DNA of 64,000 nt from Aestuariivivens sediminicola. GTDB taxonomy: Bacteria > Bacteroidota > Bacteroidia > Flavobacteriales > Flavobacteriaceae. The DNA lies in the NCBI RefSeq assembly GCF_022662015.1, contig NZ_JAKMCM010000007.1:62001-126000 (forward strand), given 5' to 3'. A model generated the notes under the pieces. It made no database searches. It saw nothing but the letters and a program-made list of their open reading frames with translations, and was not told the origin of the DNA. The number at the start of each line of letters is the position of its first letter. Within the stretch, counting starts at the first letter, position 1. The position numbers and the translations under genes are program-made. Positions 26,222-35,410 of this stretch are shown here, piece after piece.

Positions 26222-26875
26222 TTATTTCAGGACCTCAGGCATTTTATTTTTAAATCGCTTCAGTCTGGGAATGGATACATTTCTTATATAGCTGTTATTC
26301 GGGTGAAGACGTTCGTAATTCTGATGGTAATCTTCAGCCCGCCAAAACTTTTGAAACGGAAGGACCTCAGCCGCAATTTCAGCATTGAGTTTTTTGGCTA
26401 AAGCCGCCTTCTTTTGTAAAATAACCGCTTTCTGTTGTTCATTTTGGTAAAAAATAATGGAGCGGTATTGTGATCCAAAATCAGGATATTGTCCGTTGAA
26501 CTGGGTGGGATCCTGAGAGGCAAAATACACATCGACTAGGGTTGCAAAACTAACTACCTGAGGATCATAAATGACCTCAACGGATTCAGCATGCCCCGTT
26601 TTACCCGTATTGCTGGACTCATATGTGGGGTTTTTGGTGTGACCGCCGGAATACCCGCTTATGGCCTCGTCCACACCCCTGACACTTTCGTAAATGGCCT
26701 CGACACACCAAAAACAACCACTGGCAAAATAGGCGCGTGCCATCCCGTTTTTCAAGGGGACTTCAACGGGTGTTATTTCCGCATGGTCAGTGGCTTCCTT
26801 AGGTGTGTTATCCTGCGCATTATTCTTGCAGTTAAACATTAATAATAGGACAAGAAGTAGTATTGGACGCATCAT
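26222..26875 (-). CDS. msrA: Peptide methionine-S-sulfoxide reductase, lipoprotein form
   Basis: The 217-aa protein reduces the S-epimer of methionine sulfoxide. The catalytic motif 'YFASGCFWCVEAIYE' has nucleophile Cys54. 'GYSGGHT', 'GHAESVEVIYDPQ', 'DPTQFNGQYPDFGSQYRS' and 'AEDYHQNY' complete the MsrA domain. The N-terminus is a lipoprotein signal (lipobox MFNC, Cys16), so this copy repairs envelope proteins. Electrons could come from the envelope thioredoxin-fold proteins encoded at 17.8-19.0 kb, which is inference. It is a single gene. Confidence 0.93.
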   Translation of the reverse strand: MMRPILLLVLLLMFNCKNNAQDNTPKEATDHAEITPVEVPLKNGMARAYFASGCFWCVEAIYESVRGVDEAISGYSGGHTKNPTYESSNTGKTGHAESVEVIYDPQVVSFATLVDVYFASQDPTQFNGQYPDFGSQYRSIIFYQNEQQKAVILQKKAALAKKLNAEIAAEVLPFQKFWRAEDYHQNYERLHPNNSYIRNVSIPRLKRFKNKMPEVLK

Positions 26876-26939
26876 AAACTTTTTTTCCTTAGACGTAAAA
26901 TAGACTTAAAACTTAACTCAAAAATTAAATTTAGTAATA

Positions 26940-26970
26940 AATAAAAAAGCCTTCAAATAAATTGAAGGCT
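26940..26970 (-). terminator. Intrinsic terminator of the coiled-coil/NIF3 operon
   Basis: On the minus strand, AGCCTTCAA/TTGAAGGCT, a 9-bp stem with a five-base loop, is followed by TTTTTTAT. Confidence 0.85.
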
Positions 26971-26999
26971 AAATGCTTTATGTTCTGATACGATCGCGC

Positions 27000-27779
27000 T
27001 TAAAGTTTATCAAAAAGCTTTTCCATTTTCGCCTTCTGTTCTTCAGCTAATGCTGCATCTACTAAAATACGTCCGCTGTGTTCATCCGTAATTACTTTTT
27101 TGCGAGACGCAATTTCCACCTGAATCTGTGGCGGAATAGTAAAAAAAGACCCTCCTGAAGCACCCCTTTCAATAGGTACCACGGCTAAACCATTTTTAAC
27201 ACTTTTTCTTATTCTGGTGTATGCAGAAACCAATCGCCCTTCGATCTGCTGCTTATATTCTTCAGATTTTTGCATTAGCGCCTGTTCTTCCTTTTCAGTT
27301 TCAGCCAATATGGCATCCAGTTCGCCCTTTTTGTGCTTTAAATGCGTTTCACGCTCTTTTAAACGCTCCTTGGTGTCAGCAATAACTTCTTTTTTCTGTT
27401 CTATTTGGGCCTTGAACTCCCTGATATGCTTTTCCGCCAATTCTATTTCCAGCTCCTGAAATTCAACCTCCTTTGTCAAAGAATTGTACTCTCTGTTGTT
27501 TCTGACATTTTTTTGCTGCTCAGTGTATTTTTTGATCAGTGCCTTCGCTTCTTCTATCAGATTTTTTTTGGAAGCAATATCGTTATCAATCAACTCCAAA
27601 CTTGAAACCAATTTTTCAAGCCTGATATTTAACCCGGCTACTTCATCTTCAAGATCACGAACTTCTAAGGGTAATTCTCCTCGAACATTTCTTATTTCAT
27701 CTATACGAGAATCGATTAATTGTAAATCGTATAAAGCTCTTAATCGCTCTTCTACGGTTGCTTCTTTCTTTTTAACCAT
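27000..27779 (-). CDS. Coiled-coil protein of the C4-type zinc-ribbon family, with the zinc ligands lost
   Basis: The 259-aa protein has a long antiparallel coiled coil (about residues 10-185) containing 'NVRNNREYNSLTKEVE'. Its C-terminal domain matches the zinc-ribbon segment of this bacterial family ('SVKNGLAVVPIERGASGGSF' then 'RGRILVD'-like 'HSGRILVD'). In typical members two CxxC pairs hold zinc. Here the corresponding positions are Ser208/Ser211 and Asp232/Ser235, and the whole protein contains no cysteine, so zinc binding there is not expected. Function of the family is not established; a nucleic-acid or ribosome-related role has been suggested. It is 3 bp downstream of the NIF3 gene, in one operon. 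Confidence 0.8.
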   Translation of the reverse strand: MVKKKEATVEERLRALYDLQLIDSRIDEIRNVRGELPLEVRDLEDEVAGLNIRLEKLVSSLELIDNDIASKKNLIEEAKALIKKYTEQQKNVRNNREYNSLTKEVEFQELEIELAEKHIREFKAQIEQKKEVIADTKERLKERETHLKHKKGELDAILAETEKEEQALMQKSEEYKQQIEGRLVSAYTRIRKSVKNGLAVVPIERGASGGSFFTIPPQIQVEIASRKKVITDEHSGRILVDAALAEEQKAKMEKLFDKL

Positions 27780-27782
27780 GTT

Positions 27783-28877
27783 TTAAAAATACTTAATGGG
27801 ATTGGTATTTGTGTTCGATAAAATGACTGCAAAATTAGTAATTTTTTTTGTAAGATGTGCTACTAAAAGATTTTTTGTGAATTGCTCGCTTTCATAGTGG
27901 CCAACATCAACCAACAGGATCTTATTTTCGGCTGTGAAAAAGTCATGATACTTTAAATCGGCAGTTACAAAGGCGTCGACCCCGGCCTTTTTAGCCGCTT
28001 GAATGGCAAAACTTCCGGACCCCCCCAGGACTGCTACTTTTTGAATGGATTTGCCCAGTAGGGCAGTATGCCTTATCCCATCGGCTTTCATGGTTTGTTT
28101 TAAATAGCTTAAAAATTCAGTTTCGCTCAAAGGAGATTCAAGGCTTCCTATCATGCCCATTCCGATCTGCTGATTCACATTATCTAGGGTAAAAATCTCA
28201 TATGCCACCTCCTCGTAACTATGTGTGTTGAAAAGCGTCTTCAAGATGTTAGACTCTAAATGTTTTGGGAAAACCACTGTAATTTTAGTTTCGCTTTCTG
28301 TATGAAGGCTTCCTCTAATTCCTTTTGTGGGGTTAGACTGTTCATTGCCCATATAGGTGCCGTAACCTTCAACGTTAAAGCTGCAGTCTTTATAATTACC
28401 GATATGTCCTGCACCTGCCTCAAATAAAGCGGTTCGCAATGCATCCGCCTCCTCAACAGGGACATAGGTCGTTAATTTTTTTATGGTACCCGATTGAGGT
28501 ATTAAAACATGCCTGTAAATGAGATTAAGTTTGTTGCATATCATAGCGTTAACACCCTGAAACGCATTGTCCAAGGCGGTATGCATACAATAAATAGCTA
28601 TATCGTGTTGAATTGCTTTCATGACCACCCGCTCTACATAGGTAGTCCCATTGAGTTTTTTTAAGCCCTTAAAAATAATGGGATGAAAGCTAACGACTAA
28701 ATTGCACTGCGCATCAATTGCTTCCTCAATAACAGATTCTGTCGTATCCAATGTGACAAGTATACCGGTGAGTTCGGTTGTTTTCTGTCCAACCAATAGT
28801 CCCACATTATCAAAATCTTCAGCGTAATGAAGAGGGGCGAGGGTTTCTAAATGGTTGAGGACATCCTGAATAATCAT
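27783..28877 (-). CDS. Nif3-like dinuclear metal-centre protein
   Basis: The 364-aa protein matches the NIF3/YbgI family: 'AEDFDNVGLLVG' near the N-terminus, 'VVSFHPIIFKGLKKL' and 'CMHTALDNAFQGVN' with metal ligands, and the C-terminal 'ADLKYHDFF' and 'LVDVGHYESEQF' with His and Glu ligands. A middle insertion (about residues 130-230), containing 'GAGHIGNYKDCSFNVEGYGTYMG', is the PII-like domain found in longer members. The family forms hexamers with two metals per subunit; the physiological substrate is not firmly known (often annotated GTP cyclohydrolase I type 2). It is divergent from lpxK. Confidence 0.9.
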   Translation of the reverse strand: MIIQDVLNHLETLAPLHYAEDFDNVGLLVGQKTTELTGILVTLDTTESVIEEAIDAQCNLVVSFHPIIFKGLKKLNGTTYVERVVMKAIQHDIAIYCMHTALDNAFQGVNAMICNKLNLIYRHVLIPQSGTIKKLTTYVPVEEADALRTALFEAGAGHIGNYKDCSFNVEGYGTYMGNEQSNPTKGIRGSLHTESETKITVVFPKHLESNILKTLFNTHSYEEVAYEIFTLDNVNQQIGMGMIGSLESPLSETEFLSYLKQTMKADGIRHTALLGKSIQKVAVLGGSGSFAIQAAKKAGVDAFVTADLKYHDFFTAENKILLVDVGHYESEQFTKNLLVAHLTKKITNFAVILSNTNTNPIKYF

Positions 28878-28930
28878 ATTATTTCTATTTATTGATTATT
28901 AAACAAATATAAAATATTTACTTTGTGAAT

Positions 28931-29938
28931 ATGAAATTAATACGGGTCCTTGCATTTCCTTTAACGCCGTTGTACTATATCGTCACCAGTTTAAGAAACC
29001 GATTGTATGACTGGGGGATAAAAAAATCTGTAGATTTTAATTTTCCCGTCATTTGTGTTGGTAATTTGAGTGTTGGCGGCACGGGTAAAACACCGATGAT
29101 AGAGTATTTAATAAGGTTGTTAAAAGATGATTTTGAAATAGCAACCCTGAGCCGGGGCTATAAACGTAAATCTAAGGGATTCTTAATGGCCCATGGGCAG
29201 GTGAAAGTAGAGGACCTCGGCGATGAACCTTACCAGTTTTATACCAAGTTTAAGGAGACCATAACGGTTGCCGTTGATAGTGATCGCGTAAATGGAATTA
29301 AAAAATTAAAGGCGCTCAGGCCACAGGTTCATACCGTACTTCTAGACGATGCGTTCCAGCATAGGCGCGTCAGGGCCGGTTTAAATATACTGCTTACATC
29401 GTTTGATAATTTATATGTGAATGATTATGTCCTCCCTGCCGGAAATTTGAGAGAAGGGGCAAAGGGGGCTGGCAGGGCCGATATTATTGTGATCACAAAA
29501 TGTCCTCAACATTTGAGCCATGAGAAAAAAGAAAGTGTCTTGAAAGCGATTGATCCAAAGGGAAATCAACAAGTGTTTTTCAGTTTTATCAAGTACGCAA
29601 ATGAAGTGCATTCATCAAAAAAAGCACTTACATTAGATGATTTAAAAAACCTTACGCTTGTTACAGGTATTGCCAATGCAAGTCCTCTGGTTGAATTTTT
29701 AAGAGGAAGGGGTCTTGAATTTGAACATTTGAGCTTTAAAGACCATTATGAGTTTTCCCTGAAGGATGTCAAAAGATTTGAATCCCTGACCACTATTCTT
29801 ACGACAGAAAAAGATTTTATGAGACTACGAAAGTATGATGCGTTGAAGGATAAGTTATATTTTATACCCATTGAACTGGGGATAGACCAGCATACTGATT
29901 TTGATAGGGCGGTACGACGTTTTGTGAGTAGCTCCTAG
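28931..29938 (+). CDS. lpxK: Tetraacyldisaccharide 4'-kinase (lipid A synthesis)
   Basis: The 335-aa inner-membrane-associated kinase phosphorylates the 4' position of the lipid A precursor. The P-loop 'VGNLSVGGTGKTPMIEYL' is intact, as are 'LSRGYKRKSKGF', 'LGDEPYQF', 'LLDDAFQHRRV' and 'FKDHYEFSLKDV'. I start at the ATG at 28931; a GTG six bases earlier is also possible. The gene ends with a 4-bp overlap with the convergent histidine kinase. Presence of lpxK shows a Gram-negative lipid A envelope. Confidence 0.95.
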   Translation: MKLIRVLAFPLTPLYYIVTSLRNRLYDWGIKKSVDFNFPVICVGNLSVGGTGKTPMIEYLIRLLKDDFEIATLSRGYKRKSKGFLMAHGQVKVEDLGDEPYQFYTKFKETITVAVDSDRVNGIKKLKALRPQVHTVLLDDAFQHRRVRAGLNILLTSFDNLYVNDYVLPAGNLREGAKGAGRADIIVITKCPQHLSHEKKESVLKAIDPKGNQQVFFSFIKYANEVHSSKKALTLDDLKNLTLVTGIANASPLVEFLRGRGLEFEHLSFKDHYEFSLKDVKRFESLTTILTTEKDFMRLRKYDALKDKLYFIPIELGIDQHTDFDRAVRRFVSSS

Positions 29939-32166
29939 GCGGATTTTGTCTTCTTTTTGTTTAAGGCATTGAACAGTTTCTTTTCGAATTCTTCCTGTTT
30001 AAATGGTTTTGGAATAATATCAGTAAATCCGGCTTCTTCAAATTCATGCATTTTATCTTCAATGGTAACCGCGGTCAACGCAAAAATGGTTAATTCCTTA
30101 TCAAATGTCCGTACTATTTTGGTGGCTTCAATTCCACTGATACCCGGCATATGAATGTCCATTAACACGATATCGTAATTATTGGTTTTAATTTTATCCA
30201 CAGCATCCTCACCATTATCAACAATATCGCACTTGAGATTCATTTTGGTCAGGATTTTTTTGGTAATCATCTGGTTGATTTTATTGTCCTCAACCACTAA
30301 TATCTTAACCTTGGTTAGATCGATCTCATTTGTTTCTTCCGAGAAGTAAGATTTTTTATGCTCATTGATCTGACCCTGATCCGTATATTCCAAAGGAATT
30401 TCAAAATAAAACGTAGTTCCTTTTCCTAACTCACTTTTGAGATACACTTTCCCTTTAAGGATGTCGATTAATCCCTTAACAATGGACAGACCTAAGCCGG
30501 TACCTCCATACTTCCTATTAATTTGAATGGATCCCTGAGAGAAACTTTCAAACATATTGTCTTGTTTCTCTTTACTTATTCCTATACCATTATCCTCGAC
30601 CTCAAATCTAAGGGTATAGGTGTTGTTTTCCTGATTAATCTTATAAACCCTGATCCAAATGTCGCCATCTTTTGTAAACTTAATCGAATTACCGATCAGG
30701 TTAATTAAGATTTGAGAGATTTTTAATTGGTCTGCCACAAAACTTTCAGGAATATCTTTAGAATAGTCGAAATGTATTTGAATATTGTTATCCAGGGCCG
30801 AATTATTAAGGGCCATAACAATATTATTTATTTTGTTTTTCAGGTTAAACGGTTCTGGTTCAACATTTACCTTGTTGGCCTCAATTTTATTTAATTGTAA
30901 AATATCATTAATAAAGGTCAGCAAATAGTCTCCCGAAAATTTCAAAGATTTTAAATGTTGTATTTGTTCCGGTTTGGGGTCTTCATCCAGCAACATATTA
31001 CTTAAACCGGTTACCGCATATAAAGGTGTTCTTAACTCGTGCGTCACCGTCGATAAGAAATTGGCTTTTGTCTTGGAAGCCAATTCGGCTTTTTCTTTTG
31101 CAATAATAAGTTCACTATTTTTTTTGTGAAGCATATTATTGGTTTTCAACCTGATATTGTTGTTTTTATACAACGAGAGGGTCAGTAAAGATAAAATGGT
31201 AATAAGAGCAACACTGAGAATGGATATCAGGGTGCCTAAATCGTTCTTACTGTTGGCTTCATCTAACTCCTCCTTTTGTTTTTTTGTTTTTTCGAGCTCT
31301 TCACTCATTAAGAATTGCACTTTTTTTTCAGGTGAAAGATTTTCGTGCTTTAATGCGCTGAGTGAATCCGATAATTTTAAATGCAGGTTAAGGTAATTGT
31401 AGGAGTTTTTATAATCGTTGAATTTATGATGTATGTTGCTTAAAACTAAATAGCAATCATTTAAAATGTTAACATAATTGTGTCTTTTGGCAATGGTTAA
31501 GCCTTCATTTGCCAATGTCGAGGCCCTTTCAATATTTTCGAGCTCCAGGTAAACTTTACTCAAATTGACCAAACCATTACTCTGATTGCGGTACAGATTT
31601 AGCTTTTTCGATAAATTAATGGATTGATCCAGATGAATCCTGGCCTTGTCATAATCTTTTAATTCGATATAGGTGATCCCTTCACAAATTAAAACCTCGG
31701 CTAACTTTTCGTCTAGATCCTCCTCTTCAAATTTAGATTTTGCTGCTCTGTACTGGTCTAGTGCAAGTCTGTAATCCCCCTTTTTAAAATAGATATCACC
31801 AAAGGTTTTATAAGAACTACCAATATTATAATTATCATTAATTAACCGTTGCACATCCACGGCCTTAATCATTGATTTAATGGCCTCATCTTCTTCTTCA
31901 ACAATTAATTGTAGTTTACCTTTGGCAGCATAAATTAATCCAATACGCTCTTTATTGTCTACTTTGGTCGCCAGTTTTAAGGCTTTATCGAGTTCCTTTT
32001 GGGCTTCCGGGTAATCAAAATTTTCAATATCTTTTGAGGATTCAAGTAGGTGGAAATCAATTCGATTTTGTATGATTTCAGGATCCTCATCAATGGAGTT
32101 TTGTGCGAAACAGAATAGGCCTATGCACAAAAAAATTACGGTTATGTAGTGTTTTATATGGGGCAT
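29935..32166 (-). CDS. TPR-containing hybrid histidine kinase / response regulator
   Basis: The 743-aa protein has this order: signal peptide (1-21), TPR repeats in the periplasm (about 50-265), coiled linker (280-305), one membrane helix (about 311-334), HisKA domain with phospho-accepting His376 in 'LSTVTHELRTPLYA', HATPase domain (N-box around 489-496; 'EDNGIGI' 524-530; 'GGTGLGL' 554-560), and a C-terminal receiver domain with phospho-Asp670 in 'YDIVLMDIHMPG' and Lys720 in 'PKPF'. It is a typical Bacteroidota sensor that relays phosphate internally and onward to an unseen partner. No separate response regulator is adjacent. The signal is unknown. The TATATTTG box at 32186-32193 is its likely promoter. 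Confidence 0.93.
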   Translation of the reverse strand: MPHIKHYITVIFLCIGLFCFAQNSIDEDPEIIQNRIDFHLLESSKDIENFDYPEAQKELDKALKLATKVDNKERIGLIYAAKGKLQLIVEEEDEAIKSMIKAVDVQRLINDNYNIGSSYKTFGDIYFKKGDYRLALDQYRAAKSKFEEEDLDEKLAEVLICEGITYIELKDYDKARIHLDQSINLSKKLNLYRNQSNGLVNLSKVYLELENIERASTLANEGLTIAKRHNYVNILNDCYLVLSNIHHKFNDYKNSYNYLNLHLKLSDSLSALKHENLSPEKKVQFLMSEELEKTKKQKEELDEANSKNDLGTLISILSVALITILSLLTLSLYKNNNIRLKTNNMLHKKNSELIIAKEKAELASKTKANFLSTVTHELRTPLYAVTGLSNMLLDEDPKPEQIQHLKSLKFSGDYLLTFINDILQLNKIEANKVNVEPEPFNLKNKINNIVMALNNSALDNNIQIHFDYSKDIPESFVADQLKISQILINLIGNSIKFTKDGDIWIRVYKINQENNTYTLRFEVEDNGIGISKEKQDNMFESFSQGSIQINRKYGGTGLGLSIVKGLIDILKGKVYLKSELGKGTTFYFEIPLEYTDQGQINEHKKSYFSEETNEIDLTKVKILVVEDNKINQMITKKILTKMNLKCDIVDNGEDAVDKIKTNNYDIVLMDIHMPGISGIEATKIVRTFDKELTIFALTAVTIEDKMHEFEEAGFTDIIPKPFKQEEFEKKLFNALNKKKTKSA

Positions 32167-32495
32167 TATAAATCAATCTTACGGACAAATATAACTATTT
32201 TATCGATAAAACACACTTTTTTTCCGATAAATTGCATATTTAATCAATAATTCGTTGTGAATAGGCCGTTTCATTATCATGCTGACCTATTATTTTTACC
32301 AAATGACCTATAACAGTGGTCATTAGCGAATCTCAAATACACGACTGCAGTCATTCTTTAAAAGTTGGCTTAAGGTTCTTCAATCCGTCCTATCAATTAT
32401 GGCAACAACTTCTCTCAATGGATGATGATGAGGTAATCTGAATAACCGTCTTCCAATCCTGTCAAAACCATTGATACAACCTTAAGGATTATTTC
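32167..32495. other. Intergenic region between lipA and the histidine kinase
   Basis: In these 329 bp I see only a TATATTTG box on the minus strand at 32186-32193 (probable promoter of the kinase, without a good TTG upstream), a TTTTATCGATAAAA palindrome nearby, and a hairpin AATGACC/GGTCATT at 32302-32324 without U-tract. No gene is evident. Confidence 0.5.
32186..32193 (-). promoter_or_regulatory. -7 box of the histidine kinase gene
   Basis: TATATTTG on the minus strand, a perfect TAnnTTTG, 20 bases before the start codon. No clear TTG lies at the expected distance upstream. Confidence 0.45.
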
Positions 32496-33377
32496 TTAGT
32501 CAATATGTTTTTGGGCGTGATATGAAGACCGCACGAGAGCGCTGCTCTCCACATGTCTGAAACCAAGTTCCAATCCTATTGCTCGATACTCCTCAAACTG
32601 TTCGGGAGTTATAAATTCCTTTACCGGTAAATGCATCTTACTGGGCTGCAGGTATTGCCCTATGGTCACCACATCCACATGGTTTGCTTTTAAATCGTGA
32701 AGTGTGTCGATAACCTCTTCGCGTGTTTCACCCAGTCCGAGCATAATTCCCGATTTTGTTCTGCGTTGTCCCTGTTGCTTCAAATAATTTAAAACGCCGA
32801 GGCTTCTGTCGTATTTCGCCTGTATACGTACCTCACGCGTTAAACGACGCACGGTTTCAATATTATGAGATATTACTTCCGGTGCTACATCAATAATTCT
32901 ATCAATATGTTGTTCGATTCCTTGAAAATCCGGTATTAGTGTTTCTAATGTAGTCTCTGGGTTCATCCTGCGAACAGCCTTTACTGTTTCTGCCCACATA
33001 ATACTGCCCATATCTTTAAGATCATCTCTGTCTACACTCGTCAGTACGGCGTGTTTAATTTTCATTATTTTTATAGATCGCGCTACCTTTTCGGGTTCAT
33101 CCCAATCTACACTTTCCGGTCTCCCGGTCTTAACACCGCAAAATCCACAGGAACGGGTACAAATATTTCCTAAAATCATAAATGTAGCAGTACCTTCACC
33201 CCAACATTCTCCCATATTTGGGCAACTACCTGATGTGCAAATGGTATTGAGCTGATATTTGTCGACTAAACCTCTTAACTCGGTATATTTTTTCCCCGTA
33301 GGTAATTTTACCCGTAACCATTTTGGTTTGGGATTCCTTTCTGTACTTAATGTATTTGAAACTGTTTCAGTACTCAT
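32496..33377 (-). CDS. lipA: Lipoyl synthase (radical SAM)
   Basis: The 293-aa enzyme inserts two sulfur atoms into octanoyl groups on lipoyl domains. The auxiliary [4Fe-4S] cysteines are C47, C52 and C58 in '[14 protein letters not shown]'. The radical-SAM cluster is C73-x3-C77-x2-C80 in 'CTRSCGFC'. The C-terminal 'VRSSY' supplies the serine ligand to the auxiliary cluster. Length is typical. It stands alone with about 330 bp downstream and 64 bp upstream to the sigma-factor gene, which is transcribed in the same direction. Confidence 0.97.
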   Translation of the reverse strand: MSTETVSNTLSTERNPKPKWLRVKLPTGKKYTELRGLVDKYQLNTICTSGSCPNMGECWGEGTATFMILGNICTRSCGFCGVKTGRPESVDWDEPEKVARSIKIMKIKHAVLTSVDRDDLKDMGSIMWAETVKAVRRMNPETTLETLIPDFQGIEQHIDRIIDVAPEVISHNIETVRRLTREVRIQAKYDRSLGVLNYLKQQGQRRTKSGIMLGLGETREEVIDTLHDLKANHVDVVTIGQYLQPSKMHLPVKEFITPEQFEEYRAIGLELGFRHVESSALVRSSYHAQKHID

Positions 33378-33441
33378 GCTTATTTAATAAGGCCACAAAG
33401 ATACAAAGTATAGATTTAAAAAAGGAAATTATAGCTTTATG

Positions 33442-33990
33442 CTAGGCTGTTTTTTTTATAATATCGGCAAGAAGTTTTTTTGCCCTTAATAACTTCACCT
33501 TTACATTGTTAATAGGTTCTCCAAGGGCATTGGATATTTCTTTATAGCTTAACTCTTGGAAATATCTTAAATGGATAACCTTTTGATAGTGAGGCTTCAA
33601 TTTTTTAATATCCATGAGTAATTTAGCCAAATGTTGCTCTGTGATAATAATATCCTCTGGAGAGGGGGATTCATCCAGGATTTTATAGGCATTCTCATCA
33701 TTTCGGGACGTGACTTTGGAAATCGATTTTTCTTTCTTTCTAATTAAGTCAATATGAATATTCTTGGATATGGCAATAAGCCAGGTTTTGAATTTATAGG
33801 ACTCGTCGAATGTCTCAATTCTGTCGAAGGCCCTGGAAAATGTTTGAATGGTTATATCCTCTGCATCATTTTCATTCTGAATGCGTTTCAATTGAAAACC
33901 ATAGACATCGTCCCAAAATGTATCCAACAAGAAATTAAATGCCTTTTGGTCGTTCTTTTTTGCACGTTTGATGGCTTCTTCTATTTCCAA
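33442..33990 (-). CDS. ECF-type RNA polymerase sigma factor
   Basis: The 182-aa protein has sigma region 2 (about residues 15-85: 'AFNFLLDTFWDDVYGFQLKR', 'DAEDITIQTFSRAFDRI', 'FKTWLIAISKNIHID') and region 4 (about 125-180: 'LKPHYQKVIHLRYFQELSYK', 'PINNVKVKLLRAKKLL'). There is no adjacent anti-sigma gene. Its start overlaps the end of the glycosyltransferase gene by 10 bp, so it is translated as part of a 35303-33442 operon with that enzyme and a small membrane protein. The regulon is unknown. Confidence 0.9.
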   Translation of the reverse strand: MEIEEAIKRAKKNDQKAFNFLLDTFWDDVYGFQLKRIQNENDAEDITIQTFSRAFDRIETFDESYKFKTWLIAISKNIHIDLIRKKEKSISKVTSRNDENAYKILDESPSPEDIIITEQHLAKLLMDIKKLKPHYQKVIHLRYFQELSYKEISNALGEPINNVKVKLLRAKKLLADIIKKTA

Positions 33991-35093
33991 TGAATGGGTT
34001 TTGAAATAAGATTAGTTATAAATATAAATAATTGGATGCTAATTAGGAAAATTTCTAAAAAGGGTAGCAGAACAATCAGGTCTTTACTATTGAGTTTTTT
34101 TGCAGCTAACGCAAAAACAATATATTGGATGGATAGTCGGATTAAGACAAGCGCAAGAACGATTTGCCACTTGTGCGATACGATAAGCAGCAGGGTTGCC
34201 AAAAGCCAAAATTGCACTTGGAAAGCATAAATTAGTGCTAATAGAATTTTATGTTTGAATCTGTAATATGAGGCTGTGGTTATGTGACGCCGCTTCTGAT
34301 TTAACCATTCTTTAAAATTGGTTTTGGGCGGTGAAGCAGTAAAGCTATTTTTACTAAAACAGATGGCCGTATTACCGGGTGTGGCAACCTGATTGATGAA
34401 TAAGTCGTCATCTCCGGATTTTACACGCATATGATTGATAAACCCATTAGCATCAAAAAACAATTCTTTTTTGTAGGCCATATTCCTTCCAACACCCATA
34501 TATGGCATGCGATGAAGGGCAAATGAAAAGTATCGAACCGCTGTTGTTAAGGTTTCGAAGCGTATGAGCTTATTCAATAATGAGCGCTTTACTTTGGTAT
34601 GTCCGCCAAATCCGAGTACTATTGATTTTTGACCGTTGAAATGGCTAAGCATTTCTCGAATCCAATGTTTTGAAACGGGTTTGCAATCGGCATCACTAAA
34701 TAGAAGCAGGTTATGCTTAGCCGCTTTGATACCGAGCGTCAGTGCGTACTTCTTGTTGCCCCAAAAGGTCTCTACAGCCTTGACGTCTACAATTTTGATA
34801 TTGGCATGCTGTTCTGCAAATGTTTTCATCACTTCTAAGGTGTCATCATTGGATGAATCGTTAATTAGAACGATTTCAAAAACAGGATGGTTTTGATGAA
34901 TGATGTCAGGAAGGAACCGTTTTAAATTTTCTGCTTCATTTTTCGCACAAATAATTACGGAAACAGGTGCTTCACAGGCAGTAAGCTGAGCAGGTTTTTT
35001 AAAAATAAACTTACCGTAAACAAAAACATAAAGAATAACTTGACTAAACACTACCCCTAGAAAGAGGTAGAACAGGATATCAAGAATTTGCAT
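33981..35093 (-). CDS. Membrane glycosyltransferase, family 2
   Basis: The 370-aa protein has an N-terminal membrane helix (about 5-28), a GT-A catalytic domain ('VSVIICAKNEAENLKRFL', 'VLINDSSNDDTLEVM', 'LLLFSDADCKPVS' with the metal-binding DxD-like DAD, 'KSGDDDLFINQ', and 'NQKRRHITTASYY' as the QxxRW-like motif), then two or three C-terminal helices (about 280-365). This is the layout of processive or polyprenyl-using GT2 enzymes in the inner membrane. The acceptor is unknown. Neighbours are a sigma factor downstream and a small Cys-containing membrane protein 6 bp upstream. Confidence 0.88.
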   Translation of the reverse strand: MQILDILFYLFLGVVFSQVILYVFVYGKFIFKKPAQLTACEAPVSVIICAKNEAENLKRFLPDIIHQNHPVFEIVLINDSSNDDTLEVMKTFAEQHANIKIVDVKAVETFWGNKKYALTLGIKAAKHNLLLFSDADCKPVSKHWIREMLSHFNGQKSIVLGFGGHTKVKRSLLNKLIRFETLTTAVRYFSFALHRMPYMGVGRNMAYKKELFFDANGFINHMRVKSGDDDLFINQVATPGNTAICFSKNSFTASPPKTNFKEWLNQKRRHITTASYYRFKHKILLALIYAFQVQFWLLATLLLIVSHKWQIVLALVLIRLSIQYIVFALAAKKLNSKDLIVLLPFLEIFLISIQLFIFITNLISKPIHWK

Positions 35094-35099
35094 AAGGTC

Positions 35100-35303
35100 C
35101 TAGGAATGTTGCGGTTCGTTACATTCACTAAATTGTTCGGGAGTTCTTCCGCAAAAACCACAGGTTTCGCCATCCTTATTTAGCATTGGATTTTGGCTGG
35201 CACATGTTCCAGAAAACTGACCGTCTTTTTTTGCCCATATTTTGATTGCAATCCCGGCGATACCCAATCCTAATAAAAGAAGTGTTATGAATAGAAGTTC
35301 CAT
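35100..35303 (-). CDS. Small membrane protein with four cysteines
   Basis: The 67-aa protein has an N-terminal membrane helix (about residues 2-23) followed by a short soluble tail with Cys34, Cys48, Cys51 and Cys61 in 'GTCASQ', 'ETCGFCGRTPEQF' and 'SECNE'. The CxxC pair and flanking cysteines could bind a metal. I recognise no characterised family; similar small membrane proteins accompany glycosyltransferases in Flavobacteriaceae as far as I recall. It is first in the operon with GT2 and the sigma factor. Confidence 0.7.
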   Translation of the reverse strand: MELLFITLLLLGLGIAGIAIKIWAKKDGQFSGTCASQNPMLNKDGETCGFCGRTPEQFSECNEPQHS

Positions 35304-35355
35304 GTAAAAAATAATTTGTGCAAATATAGGTGTTTAAAATATGTTTAGAAAAAGG

Positions 35356-35387
35356 AAAAGCCCTGAACGGTATATTTCAGGGCTTTT
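35356..35387 (-). terminator. Intrinsic terminator of the sigma/anti-sigma operon
   Basis: AAAAGCCCTGAA/TTCAGGGCTTTT, a 12-bp stem with an eight-base loop, followed on the minus strand by CCTTTTTCT. It lies 24 bp after the anti-sigma stop codon. Confidence 0.8.
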
Positions 35388-35410
35388 CTAAAAATGTAAA
35401 GTTTCTTTTT

